Shown here: in pieces, positions 46,237 through 55,198 of the stretch
How the letters are laid out: every line of letters begins with the position of its first letter
Numbering within the stretch: position 1 is the stretch's first letter
Assembly: GCF_023074075.1 (NCBI RefSeq)
Contig: NZ_JADPKT010000020.1
Span: 62,001-126,000, forward strand
Length of the DNA stretch: 64,000 nt
DNA from: Bradyrhizobium sp. 138
GTDB taxonomy: Bacteria > Pseudomonadota > Alphaproteobacteria > Rhizobiales > Xanthobacteraceae
Reading direction: 5' to 3'
Program-made: the position numbers and the translations under genes
The notes under the pieces: model-generated
Told to the model about the DNA's origin: nothing
The model's input: only the letters and a program-made list of their open reading frames with translations
The model's database searches: none

Positions 46237-46407
46237 GTGGCCCTGAACAAGGAGTGGTACCGGTCCCATCGCATGCCGCCCAAGGCGACGCGCGCACAGC
46301 GAGTTGCATGGCACGCCGCCCACAAGGCGGCGTGCGGCTGCCGCGACGTTCCGGCGAGCCTCCGGCCCGATGTCATGAAATTGCTGTGGAGCCGTCGCAA
46401 GCCCTGA
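46237..46407 (+). CDS. Small basic Cys/His-containing protein (56 aa)
   Basis: Starts at GTG 46237 with GAAGGAAACGG upstream and ends with TGA at 46405-46407. The 56-residue sequence is basic and soluble (MALNKEWYRSHRMPPKATRA). A central HAAHKAACGC stretch has two His and a CxC that could bind metal. Similar short proteins occur in related rhizobia as hypothetical proteins. It lies in the 215-base gap between pntB and the hydrolase gene and may be cotranscribed with one of them. Function unknown. Confidence 0.55.
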   Translation: MALNKEWYRSHRMPPKATRAQRVAWHAAHKAACGCRDVPASLRPDVMKLLWSRRKP

Positions 46408-46431
46408 GTTTAAACCGGGGCCGGCCGCGCA

Positions 46432-47232
46432 ATGATCACCATCGCCAAATGGACCGTCATCCTGCTCGTGACTGTCTATCTCGCCGGGCTCGTCGTGCTT
46501 TATGTCCGGCAGCGCGAGATGCTGTTTCCGATCCCGCCCGTCGGTCGCACTGCACCCGATGCCGCAGGTTTGCCCGAGGCAGAAGAGCATGTCCTGACCA
46601 CCTCCGATGGCGAGAAGGTCATCGCCTGGCACGTGCCGGCGAGACCCGGCCGTCCCGTGATCCTGTACTTCCCCGGCAATGGTGATTTTCTCGCCGGCTG
46701 CGTCAGCCGCTTCAAGGCGATGACCGCTGACGGTACCGGCCTCGTCGCGCTGTCCTATCGCGGCTATGCCGGCTCGAGCGGTGCGCCTAGCGAGCAGGGC
46801 CTGCTGCGCGACGCGGCCGCCGCCTACGCGTTCACTAGCGCGCGCTATGGGACGGAACGAATCGTTGCCTGGGGCTTTTCGCTCGGGACGGGCGTGGCGG
46901 TCGGGCTCGCATCCGAGCATCCGATCGGCAAGCTGATCCTGGAAGCGCCCTATACCTCGGCGGTGGACATCGCCGCATTTTCATTCCGGTACGCGCCGGT
47001 GCGTCTTCTGATGCGCGACCCGTTTCGATCCGACGAGCGAATCGCGCGCGTCACGGTGCCGCTGCTGTTCATGCATGGCACCAATGATCTTGTCATTTCC
47101 ATCGTGTTCGGAGAGCGTCTGTTCGCGCTCGCTCACGGACCCAAGCAGTTCGTTCGCTTTGCGGGCGGCGGACACGACAATCTCGATCAATATGGCGCGA
47201 TCGAAACGGCGAGAGATTTCATTGGCAGTTGA
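46432..47232 (+). CDS. Alpha/beta hydrolase, BEM46-like, membrane-anchored
   Basis: 266 residues. One N-terminal membrane segment (about 5-25, WTVILLVTVYLAGLVVLYV), then an alpha/beta hydrolase domain with the nucleophile in WGFSLGTGVAVG (Ser about 145). The acid lies in MHGTNDLV (Asp about 221) and the His in AGGGHDNL (about 246). The oxyanion region is LYFPGNGDF. This is the BEM46/ABHD13-type family, with an uncertain lipid or ester substrate. The end overlaps the antiporter gene by 11 bases if that gene starts at the TTG at 47222. Confidence 0.88.
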   Translation: MITIAKWTVILLVTVYLAGLVVLYVRQREMLFPIPPVGRTAPDAAGLPEAEEHVLTTSDGEKVIAWHVPARPGRPVILYFPGNGDFLAGCVSRFKAMTADGTGLVALSYRGYAGSSGAPSEQGLLRDAAAAYAFTSARYGTERIVAWGFSLGTGVAVGLASEHPIGKLILEAPYTSAVDIAAFSFRYAPVRLLMRDPFRSDERIARVTVPLLFMHGTNDLVISIVFGERLFALAHGPKQFVRFAGGGHDNLDQYGAIETARDFIGS

Positions 47233-48664
47233 CCGATTGTCCGCACGTTACGGTTCCGCGCTCGCCGTCTTCTGCTTGACGCTTTTGCCGCAGAATGCGC
47301 TTGCAGCGACCGGGCTCGACGGCGCGGCGATGCGCTGGCCCTATGCGCTGCCGTTTGCCGGCCTGTTGCTGTCGATCGCGCTGGGGCCGCTGCTGTTTCC
47401 AAAGATCTGGCACCATCATTACGGCAAGATCACTGCGGCCTGGGCGCTGCTGGCACTCGCCGCGCTCGTCGTGTTCGCCGGCGGCATGCCGACGCTGAAG
47501 GCGCTCGTTCATGCCATGCTCGCCGAATATCTCGGCTTCATCGTGCTGCTGTTCTCGCTCTATGTCGTGGCCGGCGGCATTCTGATCACCGGCGACATCA
47601 AGGCGACGCCGGCGAGCAATTTGGGGATCCTTGCGCTCGGCACATTGGGGGCGAGTATCGTCGGCACCACGGGCGCCGCGATGATCCTGATCCGTCCCTT
47701 GATCCGGGCCAATCGGCCGCGGCGCCACAACGCTCATGTCATCGTCTTCTTCATCATCCTGGTCGCCAATGTCGGCGGCGCGCTGAGCCCGCTCGGCGAT
47801 CCCCCGCTGTTCGTCGGCTTCCTGCACGGTGTCGACTTCTTCTGGACCACGCGGACCATCTGGTTTCAGACCGCGATCGTGGCCGGACTGCTGCTCGCCA
47901 TCTTCGCCGCCATCGACGTCTGGCACTTCCGCAGCGAGCCGCAGCCCGACGACAAAGGCCGCCAGGAGCCGATGCGCATTCGTGGCCTCGTGAATCTCGT
48001 GCTGATCGCGGCGATCGTCGCGAGCCTGCTGGCGTCGGCGATGTGGAAGCCGGGCATTGCGTTCGACATTCTCGGCACCAAGCTCGAACTGGAGGACGTC
48101 GTGCGCAATCTGGCGCTGCTGGCCATCGCCGCGCTGTCGGTGTGGCTGACGCCCGACGAGCACAGGCAGGCCAATGGCTTCACCTGGGAGCCGATCCGCG
48201 AGGTCGCAAAGCTGTTCGCGGGCATTTTCGTCGCCATCATCCCGGTCATTGCCATGCTCAATGCCGGCCATCACGGCGCCTTCGCCTGGCTGCTCTCGGC
48301 CGTGACGGGACCGGACGGTGCGCCGCGCGAGGTCGCTTATTTCTGGTTCACGGGCCTGATGTCCGCGTTCCTCGACAATGCGCCGACCTATCTGTTGTTC
48401 TTCGAGCTCGCCGGCGGCGACCCGCAAGTGCTGATGCATCAGCTCTCGGGCACGCTCGCTTCGATCTCCATGGGGGCGGTCTACATGGGCGCGCTCACTT
48501 ATGTCGGCAATGCGCCGAACTTCATGGTGAGCAGCATTGCCAGCGAGAACGGCATCAAAATGCCGAGCTTTTTCGGCTATCTCCTGCGCGCGGGCGCCGT
48601 GCTGATCCCGCTGTTCCTGTTGCTGACGATGCTGCCGGTGGCGCCGATCCTGCACTGGCATTGA
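47222..48664 (+). CDS. Sodium:proton antiporter, NhaD/citrate-transporter-like
   Basis: Starts at TTG 47222 (480 residues) with GAGAG about 8 bases upstream; an in-frame ATG at 47192 gives 490 residues but has no ribosome binding site. Signal-like N-terminus with AVFCLTLLPQNALAA, then about eleven or twelve membrane segments. The motifs resemble the ion transporter superfamily: VANVGGALSPLGDPPLFVGF and WFTGLMSAFLDNAPTYLLF, and GALTYVGNAPNFMVSSIA near the C-terminus, as in NhaD-type antiporters. It is followed by chaA, another cation antiporter. Ion specificity is inferred by family. Confidence 0.85.
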   Translation: MAVDRLSARYGSALAVFCLTLLPQNALAATGLDGAAMRWPYALPFAGLLLSIALGPLLFPKIWHHHYGKITAAWALLALAALVVFAGGMPTLKALVHAMLAEYLGFIVLLFSLYVVAGGILITGDIKATPASNLGILALGTLGASIVGTTGAAMILIRPLIRANRPRRHNAHVIVFFIILVANVGGALSPLGDPPLFVGFLHGVDFFWTTRTIWFQTAIVAGLLLAIFAAIDVWHFRSEPQPDDKGRQEPMRIRGLVNLVLIAAIVASLLASAMWKPGIAFDILGTKLELEDVVRNLALLAIAALSVWLTPDEHRQANGFTWEPIREVAKLFAGIFVAIIPVIAMLNAGHHGAFAWLLSAVTGPDGAPREVAYFWFTGLMSAFLDNAPTYLLFFELAGGDPQVLMHQLSGTLASISMGAVYMGALTYVGNAPNFMVSSIASENGIKMPSFFGYLLRAGAVLIPLFLLLTMLPVAPILHWH

Positions 48665-48713
48665 ATCTCGCGCCTGATTTGCTACTGCTCATTCAAGCAA
48701 ATGGAAGCGGTGG

Positions 48714-49811
48714 ATGAGCGCGCATAATCCGATGCCCCGGTCGGCCTGGATCTTTCCGGCGCTGGCCGTGCTGTTGTTCGCAGTCGTCAGCGCGACGGGC
48801 TACGTGTTCACGCTCTCGCCGAGCGGGCTTGTCTTCGCCATCGTCCTCCTGGTCATCCTGTTCGGCGCGGTGTTCGCCGCGGTGCATCATGCCGAAGTGA
48901 TCGCGGAGCGGGTCGGCGAACCCTATGGCACGCTGGTGCTGACGCTCTCGGTGACCATCATCGAGGTGGCGCTGATCACCACGATCATGCTGGGCGACAA
49001 GCCTGCCCCGGCGCTGGCGCGCGACACCGTGTTCGCCGTGGTCATGATCGTCTGCAATGGCCTCGTCGGGCTCTGCATCTTCATCGGCGGCCTGCGCTAT
49101 CGCGAGCAGGGTTTTCAGCTCTCCGGCGCCAACGTCTATCTCAGCGTCCTGTTCGCGCTCGCGACCATCACGCTGATCATGCCGAACTACACCACCACCA
49201 CGCCCGGGCCGGTCTATTCGGCAGTTCAGCTCGGTTTCGTCGACGTGGTCACGCTCGCGCTGTACGGGGTGTTTCTCTACACCCAGACGGTCCTGCACAA
49301 GGATTACTTCGTCCATGAACGGGTGGAGGGCGAGAGTGGCGAAGCGCATCCGTCGGGCAAGATGCTGGCGCTCAGCGTCGTGCTGCTGCTGGTTGCGCTG
49401 CTGGCGGTCGTGCTGCTCGCCAAGAAATTCTCGCTGGTGGTCGACGCCGTCGCGGCCAAGATCGGCGCGCCGCCCGCCTTTACCGGACTTCTGGTCGCGC
49501 TCCTGATCCTGATGCCCGAGGGCCTCGCGGCCGTCTCGGCGGCCCGCAAGAACGACCTCCAGAAGAGCATCAATCTCGCGCTGGGCTCGTCGCTGGCGAC
49601 CATCGGGCTGACCATCCCGGCCGTCGGCGTTGCCACCTACGCGCTCGATAAGGAGCTCGAGCTCGGCCTCAACGCTCAGGGCAGCGTGCTTTTGCTCCTG
49701 ACCTTCTTCCTGAGCATGCTGACCTTCGGCACGGGCAGGACCAATGTCCTGTTCGGACTGGTCCATATGGTGGTATTTGCAGTCTACGTGTTCATGGTCT
49801 TCGTGCCGTGA
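48714..49811 (+). CDS. chaA: Calcium/sodium:proton antiporter
   Basis: 365 residues, CaCA superfamily, with about eleven membrane segments. The two inverted alpha repeats are readable: GEPYGTLVLTLSVTIIEVAL (about 70-90) and LMPEGLAAVSAARKNDLQKS then NLALGSSLATIGLTIPAVG (about 265-305). These conserved Glu residues bind the cation. The family includes E. coli ChaA, active at alkaline pH or high salt. It starts with ATG 48714, 49 bases after the previous antiporter gene, suggesting a two-gene cation homeostasis unit. Confidence 0.92.
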   Translation: MSAHNPMPRSAWIFPALAVLLFAVVSATGYVFTLSPSGLVFAIVLLVILFGAVFAAVHHAEVIAERVGEPYGTLVLTLSVTIIEVALITTIMLGDKPAPALARDTVFAVVMIVCNGLVGLCIFIGGLRYREQGFQLSGANVYLSVLFALATITLIMPNYTTTTPGPVYSAVQLGFVDVVTLALYGVFLYTQTVLHKDYFVHERVEGESGEAHPSGKMLALSVVLLLVALLAVVLLAKKFSLVVDAVAAKIGAPPAFTGLLVALLILMPEGLAAVSAARKNDLQKSINLALGSSLATIGLTIPAVGVATYALDKELELGLNAQGSVLLLLTFFLSMLTFGTGRTNVLFGLVHMVVFAVYVFMVFVP

Positions 49812-49832
49812 AGTGCGATAGGGGGAGTTCCG

Positions 49833-50117
49833 ATGCTTGCCGCCAAGTCCGAGGTTCAGGTCGACAATCAGGAGGTCCGGGTGACGGAATGGCGCCTTCC
49901 GCCCGGCGGTGCCACCGGGTACCACACCCACGGCATGGACTACGTCATTGTTCCCGTCGTCGCGGGGGAGATGACCATCGTTGCGCCCGGCGGCGAGCGT
50001 TCCAAGGCGCAGCTTGCGGCAGGGAAATCCTATTTCCGCAAGGCCGGTGTCCAACATGACGTACTTAACGAAACCTCAACCGAGATCGTGTTCCTTGAAA
50101 TCGAGTTGAAACCGTAG
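49833..50117 (+). CDS. Small cupin domain protein
   Basis: 94 residues forming a single cupin barrel, with GGATGYHTHGMDYVIVPVVA carrying the His pair and Glu/Asp position of cupin motif 1, and AGKSYFRKAGVQHDVLNETS as motif 2 with its His. Possible metal site from two or three His. It is 21 bases after chaA. The role is unknown; small cupins bind metal or act in detoxification or sensing. Confidence 0.88.
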   Translation: MLAAKSEVQVDNQEVRVTEWRLPPGGATGYHTHGMDYVIVPVVAGEMTIVAPGGERSKAQLAAGKSYFRKAGVQHDVLNETSTEIVFLEIELKP

Positions 50118-50210
50118 GTTAGCGCCCCTGTTTGCCATCGATCCGTCGCAGTTGATCCCTCACAATGCCCTAAAGTTCCCGCATCAGATCGCGCGGGGAG
50201 TGGCCGAGAA

Positions 50211-51167
50211 ATGCTGAAATACCTCGCTAAAATCTCGATGGATATTTTCCCCTCGGTGCTCGCGACGATCATCGGGGCGTACATCGTTAACCATTACATC
50301 AACGCCAAGCCGGCGGCTGATGCCCCCGCGGCCGTCGTGGCGCCGGCCGAGGCCGGCAAGAACGGCAAGCCCGCCGATGTCGCCAATCTCCCAGCGCCCG
50401 GCGTCAAGGCCAAAGGCATTCCCGAGAAGAGCGTGACGGACAAGCCGGCGGCCGAGAAGGCCGCCGATCAGCCGGTCGTCGAGCACAAGGCTGCGGATGT
50501 GACACCGGCCGAGGCCAATCCGCGCGGCAAGCCAGCGCGTGAGAAGGCGGCCGCCAAGTCTGCGCCGACCTCGACCCCGGCCGTCACTGCAGCCGCTCCC
50601 GCTGCCCCGGTGGCGGAGGCTAATGCGGCGCCGGCTGCAACCCCCGACGCCAACGATCTCGTGCGTGCCGCGATCGAGCGCCTGCGCAAGTCGCCTGAGG
50701 GCAAATCCGCTGAGGGCAAATCGTCCGCTGAGGCCAGATCTTCCGAAACCAAGCCCGCCGAGGTTCGGCCGGCCGAGGCCAAAGCAGCCGAGAGGCCGCC
50801 AGAGCCTGCGGTGCGGGAAGCCGCTCGCACGCCGGAGGCCCCGCGGGTCATCAGCATGGAGCCGGCTCCGGTCCGCCCGCTGCCGCCGCCGATCACGGTA
50901 TCGACGCCCTCATCTGATGCTTATGGCAATGATGGCGCCTCGTCGGCCAATCCGCCCCACACGGCCTCGGTCAGCAACGACGATCCGAATCGAGTGACGC
51001 CGCCGGCTGACATTCCCGTGCCGGTGATCGCGCCGCCGCTCGATCTGCGCGCCGATGCCGGTGCCTCCTTGCCGCGGCCGAAGAAGACCAATGTCGCCGA
51101 CGAGATGCTCTCGGGCATGAAGTCGATGTTCAACTCCGTTCTGCCGAAGAGCGCCACCCCCGACTAA
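50211..51167 (+). CDS. Hypothetical single-pass protein with Ala/Pro/Lys-rich body
   Basis: 318 residues. The first 30 hold one membrane segment (YLAKISMDIFPSVLATIIGA), then a long Ala/Pro/Glu/Lys-rich stretch (about 35-230) with several near-tandem units such as EGKSAEGKSSAEARSSETKP, and a C-terminal segment (LPRPKKTNVADEMLSGMKSM). Composition suggests an anchored, extended periplasmic or cytoplasmic linker protein. No enzymatic motif is seen. Base composition is like the neighbours. Function unknown. Confidence 0.75.
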   Translation: MLKYLAKISMDIFPSVLATIIGAYIVNHYINAKPAADAPAAVVAPAEAGKNGKPADVANLPAPGVKAKGIPEKSVTDKPAAEKAADQPVVEHKAADVTPAEANPRGKPAREKAAAKSAPTSTPAVTAAAPAAPVAEANAAPAATPDANDLVRAAIERLRKSPEGKSAEGKSSAEARSSETKPAEVRPAEAKAAERPPEPAVREAARTPEAPRVISMEPAPVRPLPPPITVSTPSSDAYGNDGASSANPPHTASVSNDDPNRVTPPADIPVPVIAPPLDLRADAGASLPRPKKTNVADEMLSGMKSMFNSVLPKSATPD

Positions 51168-51194
51168 GACAGCGCCTGCGCCGCGTCCAAATCG

Positions 51195-51845
51195 TCACCC
51201 GCCGACGCGAGCGAGGCCGCTGCGCGCAGCGTCGTCGCGTGGGCGAAGCGAGACAGCCCTGGTGTAGGACGCCGCCGCCTTGGTCTTGTCGCCCAGCCTT
51301 TCATAGGCCTGTCCGCGCGTGGTCCAGACCTGGGCGTTGTGCGGATCGGCCTCGGAGGCCTCATCGAGATCGGCCGCGGCCTCCTTGACCTTGCCGAGCG
51401 CAAGATAGCTGGCGGCGCGGCCGAGCAGCGGCTCGACCTTCTGCGGGTTGAGGCCGCTCGCAGCACTGAAATCGGCGATCGCGAAATCGTGCTGGTGATT
51501 GCCCTGGTAGATCAGGGCGCGGCCATAAAGCGCCTGCGCATTATAGGGATCGAGCCCGACGGCGCGATTGAACTCGTCGAGCGCTGCCGCGGTCTCGCCG
51601 GACTTGGCCAGGGATTGGGCTTTTGCAGTGTGGGCCTGGGCTTCGGTGACGTTGCCGGCGCTCACCGCGCTCTCAACCGGCGCAGCCGCCTTGGGTGCTT
51701 CCTGAGGCTTGTCCTTCTCCGGCATCAGCGATCCCAGATCGAAGGAGCAGCCGCACAGTGCGATCCCCATCAAGGTCAGCGCGAACGGCCGCTGCCAGGT
51801 CTGGCGTAGCCGTGCCAAGCCGCGCTCGGAGAAAGGAGAGGCCAT
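51195..51845 (-). CDS. TPR-containing lipoprotein
   Basis: 216 residues. The N-terminus is basic, then a hydrophobic stretch ends in the lipobox LCGC (Cys about residue 33), so a lipid-anchored periplasmic protein is predicted. Four TPR units run from about 72 to 210 (NAQALYGRALIYQGNHQHD, DPHNAQVWTTRGQAYERLG). Likely a scaffold for envelope complexes, possibly related to NlpI/BamD-type functions by general class, but no specific match. Faces the previous gene across 27 bases. Repeat A copy 2 lies upstream. Confidence 0.82.
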   Translation of the reverse strand: MASPFSERGLARLRQTWQRPFALTLMGIALCGCSFDLGSLMPEKDKPQEAPKAAAPVESAVSAGNVTEAQAHTAKAQSLAKSGETAAALDEFNRAVGLDPYNAQALYGRALIYQGNHQHDFAIADFSAASGLNPQKVEPLLGRAASYLALGKVKEAAADLDEASEADPHNAQVWTTRGQAYERLGDKTKAAASYTRAVSLRPRDDAARSGLARVGG

Positions 51846-51865
51846 CTACGGTTCGCTCGCGCTAG

Positions 51866-51983
51866 AGCATGATCCGGACCCGAAGGGCCGCGTTAGCGAA
51901 AAGTGGGCAGTGATCTTCCAAAGAGATCATGCCCAGACAACAAACTAAAGGGCGATGACACTTTGTCCTAAACTCATCGCGCA
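51866..51983. repeat. Dispersed palindromic repeat A, copy 2
   Basis: Begins CATGATCCGGACCCGAAGGG and contains a return arm GATCATG at about 51924, then a second small stem (GCGATGA / TCATCGC). Related to 25083-25196, with compensating changes in the second stem. It lies upstream of the TPR lipoprotein start. Confidence 0.72.
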
Positions 51984-52027
51984 TTGGCGCCGCATCGGGA
52001 AGTGCCGGTTTAGAAAGGCACCGCTCA

Positions 52028-52058
52028 CAAACAATAACGCGGGCCAGGGGGCCCGCGT
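52028..52058 (-). terminator. Rho-independent terminator after rpsU
   Basis: Perfect stem ACGCGGGCC / GGCCCGCGT with a four-base loop at 52037-52058, followed on the minus strand by TATTGTTTG. It lies about 40 bases after the rpsU stop. Confidence 0.8.
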
Positions 52059-52096
52059 CATCGGAAACTGAAATCTTGCTAAATGCGGTAGGTCAA

Positions 52097-52393
52097 TCAG
52101 CGCGGACCGCGCGGACCCGCACCGGGGCCGCCACGACCGCCGCGATCACCGCCCGGGCCGGCGCCGAACACCGGCTTCGGCTTCATCGGCAGCAGGCCTT
52201 CGCGCTGCAGCTTCTTGCGGGCCAGCTTGCGCGCGCGGCGCACGGCTTCGGCCTTTTCGCGGGCCTTCTTCTCGGAGGGCTTTTCGTAGTGACCGCGGAG
52301 CTTCATCTCGCGGAAAATTCCCTCGCGCTGCATCTTCTTCTTCAGCGCCTTGAGGGCTTGATCGACATTGTTATCGCGAACGAGAACCTGCAC
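52097..52393 (-). CDS. rpsU: 30S ribosomal protein S21
   Basis: 98 residues from GTG at 52393; the frame extends upstream but the family starts at [20 protein letters not shown]. The core matches S21 ([33 protein letters not shown] basic helix). The C-terminus carries a long Gly/Arg/Pro-rich tail (about 70-98, [20 protein letters not shown]) absent from E. coli S21 but usual in Bradyrhizobium-type S21. Located on the small ribosomal subunit near the anti-Shine-Dalgarno. Followed by a strong terminator. Confidence 0.95.
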   Translation of the reverse strand: MQVLVRDNNVDQALKALKKKMQREGIFREMKLRGHYEKPSEKKAREKAEAVRRARKLARKKLQREGLLPMKPKPVFGAGPGGDRGGRGGPGAGPRGPR

Positions 52394-52652
52394 GCGGCAT
52401 CCTCTTTGGTGGATCGGATTTGAATTCTGATAAGACGAAGGGGATGGCGAAACGCGCAAGCCCTTAACCTTGAGGGCGCGGATGTATCAGACAAAAGGGG
52501 GGATGTCCACCGGCCAAGCGGGGATTCGGGCCAAGTTCAGCCATTAAATGAGGCAGAATGCCTCCGTGCGGCCCTGATTTGGGAGATTCGACGCCAAAGG
52601 TGGGGCCGTTTCCGGAGCCTTGTTCCGGATACTTGAAAGTAGGGGACGACAC

Positions 52653-53375
52653 ATGGATATCAAGAAATACGCCGCTGAAGCCATCGGCACGTTTTGGCTC
52701 ACATTCGCAGGTTGCGGGAGCGCGGTGATCGCCGCGGGCTTTCCTCAGGTCGGAATCGGCCTGGTCGGTGTTTCCCTCGCGTTCGGCTTGAGCGTCGTCA
52801 CCATGGCCTATGCCATCGGCCATATCTCGGGTTGCCATCTCAACCCGGCCGTCACGGTCGGTCTTGCTGCCGGCGGCCGTTTTCCCGCCGGGCAGATCCT
52901 GCCCTATGTGATCGCCCAGGTCGCCGGGGCGATCGTGGCGGCGTGGCTGCTCTATGTCATCGCCAGCGGGGCTCCCGGATTCGACGTCAGCAAGGGCTTC
53001 GCATCCAACGGCTATGACGCGCATTCGCCCGGCCAGTACAGCATGATCGTGTGCTTCCTCACCGAGGTGGTGATGACCATGATGTTCCTGTTCATCATCA
53101 TGGGCGCCACGCATGGCCGCGCGCCCGCAGGCTTCGCACCGCTCGCGATCGGGCTCGCGCTGGTGATGATCCATCTCGTCAGCATCCCCGTCACCAACAC
53201 CTCGGTGAACCCGGCGCGCAGCACCGGCCCAGCGTTGTTCGTCGGCGGATGGGCAACGGCGCAGCTCTGGCTGTTCTGGGTCGCGCCGTTGATCGGCGGC
53301 GCGCTGGGCGGGGTGGTCTATCGCTGGCTCAGCGAGGAGCCCGCGGGCGTCGTCGCGGGCGCGAAGACGGCGTAG
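52653..53375 (+). CDS. aqpZ: Aquaporin Z
   Basis: Inner-membrane water channel. 240 residues from the ATG at 52653 ([20 protein letters not shown]). Two NPA boxes, [13 protein letters not shown] (about 67) and [13 protein letters not shown] (about 188), and the ar/R filter Arg in NPARS mark a water-selective aquaporin. Six membrane segments. GGGGACGAC lies just upstream of the start. A dispersed repeat of family B begins four bases after the stop. Confidence 0.95.
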   Translation: MDIKKYAAEAIGTFWLTFAGCGSAVIAAGFPQVGIGLVGVSLAFGLSVVTMAYAIGHISGCHLNPAVTVGLAAGGRFPAGQILPYVIAQVAGAIVAAWLLYVIASGAPGFDVSKGFASNGYDAHSPGQYSMIVCFLTEVVMTMMFLFIIMGATHGRAPAGFAPLAIGLALVMIHLVSIPVTNTSVNPARSTGPALFVGGWATAQLWLFWVAPLIGGALGGVVYRWLSEEPAGVVAGAKTA

Positions 53376-53378
53376 AGA

Positions 53379-53437
53379 GCGTTTTCGAGCGAAGTGGATA
53401 CCGGTTCGCGTCAAGAAAACGCGTCAAAACAAAAATC
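53379..53437 (+). repeat. Dispersed repeat B, copy 1
   Basis: A 59-base segment (starts AGCGTTTTCGAGCGAAGTGG) nearly identical to 61367-61425, with two single-base differences. It starts four bases after the aqpZ stop and ends in an A-rich tract. On the minus strand its T-rich reverse complement lies directly after the purK hairpin and supplies its U-run. Confidence 0.9.
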
Positions 53438-53470
53438 GCAAAGTGGGATCGCAGCGGTTGCTGCGGTCCC
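53427..53470 (-). terminator. Rho-independent terminator after purK, using repeat B as U-tract
   Basis: Minus-strand stem with one mismatch, GGGAcCGCAGC / GCTGCGaTCCC around AACC (53470-53445), followed by ACTTTGCGATTTTTGTTTT. The T-rich part is the end of repeat B. It begins two bases after the purK stop. Confidence 0.7.
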
Positions 53471-53471
53471 G

Positions 53472-54578
53472 CTACGTGCCCTTCGGCGGCCTGACTTCGG
53501 TGACGTGACCCATCTTGCGGCCGGGGCGCGGCGTGCCCTTGCCGTAGATGTGCACGGTCGCGCCCGGCATGCTGAGCCACTTCTCGTAGTCGTTGATCTC
53601 GTCGCCGATCAGATTGGTCATGGTGACGATGTCACCGTGGCGCACCGGCTTGCCGAGCGGCCAGCCGGCGATGGCGCGGATATGCTGCTCGAACTGCGAG
53701 ACGGAGGCGCCGTCCAGCGTCCAGTGCCCGGAATTGTGCACGCGCGGGGCGATCTCGTTGACCAGCACCTTCGGCCCGGTGCCGTTGGCGAGCACGAACA
53801 TCTCGACGGCGAGAACGCCGACATAGTCGAGCGCGCTCGCGATCTTGCCGGCGATGCTGCGCGCGTCCTCGGCGAGCGAATCCGGGATCGGTGCGGGCGC
53901 GCGCGATATTTTCAGGATGTGGTCGCGGTGCTCGTTCTCGGTGACGTCGAAGCATTCGACCTGGCCTGTGACCGATCGTGCGGCGATCACGGAGATCTCG
54001 CGCTCGTACGGCACGAAGGCTTCCAGGATCGCCGATTTCGTGGCGAGGCTGGTCCACACCTTGGCGATGTCGTCGCCCTCGCGGATGATGGCCTGGCCCT
54101 TGCCGTCATAACCGAAGCGGCGGGTCTTGAGCACGGCGGGAAGACCGATCCTGAGGATCGCCTCGCGCAATAAAGCCACTGAGGTGACATCGGCGTAGGC
54201 TGCGGTGCCGATGCCGAGCCGGGTGACAAAATCCTTCTCGGCGAGCCGGTCCTGGGTGGTCTCGAGAATCTTGCGGTTGGGCAGCACGGGTCGGCGCGCA
54301 TCGAGCACCATCGCGGCCGCGGCGGGCACGTTCTCGAATTCGTAGGTGATGACGTCGACGTCGCCCGCGAACATTTCGAGCGCTTCGACATCGGCATATT
54401 CGGCACAGGTCGCGTTCAAGACGACGTCGAAGGCCGGCGAGTCCGGATCGGGCGAGAACACCTGGGAGCGTAGGCCGAGCCGCGCCGCAGCCATGGCCAG
54501 CATCCGGCCCAATTGTCCGCCGCCGAGGATTCCGATGGTGTCACCGGGCTTCAGCTTGACGTGCCTGCTGTCGGTCAC
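53472..54578 (-). CDS. purK: N5-carboxyaminoimidazole ribonucleotide synthase
   Basis: ATP-grasp enzyme of de novo purine synthesis that carboxylates aminoimidazole ribonucleotide at N5. 368 residues from GTG at 54578, which overlaps the purE stop by four bases (GTGA). N-terminal [20 protein letters not shown] (about 13-32), ATP-grasp [19 protein letters not shown] and the metal site region [20 protein letters not shown] with [11 protein letters not shown]. Coupled to purE. A terminator made in part from repeat B follows. Confidence 0.97.
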   Translation of the reverse strand: MTDSRHVKLKPGDTIGILGGGQLGRMLAMAAARLGLRSQVFSPDPDSPAFDVVLNATCAEYADVEALEMFAGDVDVITYEFENVPAAAAMVLDARRPVLPNRKILETTQDRLAEKDFVTRLGIGTAAYADVTSVALLREAILRIGLPAVLKTRRFGYDGKGQAIIREGDDIAKVWTSLATKSAILEAFVPYEREISVIAARSVTGQVECFDVTENEHRDHILKISRAPAPIPDSLAEDARSIAGKIASALDYVGVLAVEMFVLANGTGPKVLVNEIAPRVHNSGHWTLDGASVSQFEQHIRAIAGWPLGKPVRHGDIVTMTNLIGDEINDYEKWLSMPGATVHIYGKGTPRPGRKMGHVTEVRPPKGT

Positions 54579-55063
54579 GCCTTGTCCTCCGGGAACTCGG
54601 CGACGGCCTCGGTCTGAGCCTTGCGCCAGGCGGCGAGGCGATTGGACAAGGCCGGGTCGGACAAGGCCAGGACGGACGCTGCCAGCAGCGCGGCGTTGAT
54701 CGCGCCGGCCTTGCCGATGGCGAGGGTGCCGACCGGGATGCCGGCGGGCATCTGGACGATTGAATAGAGCGAATCGAGGCCCTTGAGCGTCTTGGATTCG
54801 ACGGGAACGCCGAACACCGGAAGCTCGGTCAGGGCCGCCGCCATGCCGGGCAGATGGGCAGCGCCTCCAGCGCCGGCGATGATGACCTTGTAACCCGCCG
54901 CCTTGGCTCCCTTGGCGAAAGCAAACAGCCGGTCGGGGGTGCGGTGAGCCGAAACGATGCGGCTGTCGGCGGCAACGCCGAGTGCGGCAAGCGTGTCGGC
55001 GGCGTGCCGCATCGTGTCCCAGTCCGACTGGCTTCCCATGATGATGGCGATCGGCGCGGTCAT
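54575..55063 (-). CDS. purE: N5-carboxyaminoimidazole ribonucleotide mutase
   Basis: 162 residues, first gene of the purEK operon. Converts N5-CAIR to 4-carboxyaminoimidazole ribonucleotide. Conserved [19 protein letters not shown] (about 7-25), [13 protein letters not shown], and [20 protein letters not shown] all present, as well as [20 protein letters not shown]. Class I type by length and motif. The start at 55063 is divergent from the GGDEF gene, with about 135 bases between. Confidence 0.97.
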   Translation of the reverse strand: MTAPIAIIMGSQSDWDTMRHAADTLAALGVAADSRIVSAHRTPDRLFAFAKGAKAAGYKVIIAGAGGAAHLPGMAAALTELPVFGVPVESKTLKGLDSLYSIVQMPAGIPVGTLAIGKAGAINAALLAASVLALSDPALSNRLAAWRKAQTEAVAEFPEDKA

Positions 55064-55198
55064 GACTTTAATTGTGCCCGAAAAACAGAAGGATAGGCCA
55101 GATTAACGGTTCCGGCCGGCGGCTCGCAAGGCGGTGGCAAGGAGAAGGGAATCCACTATCCTGTCTTGGTGAATCCCCGCAAGCCTTCATTGAGCAGG

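Noticed and set aside
44990..46309. 439-codon frame antisense to pntB
   Set aside because: Shadow of pntB, with Asp/Arg/His-rich low-complexity composition.
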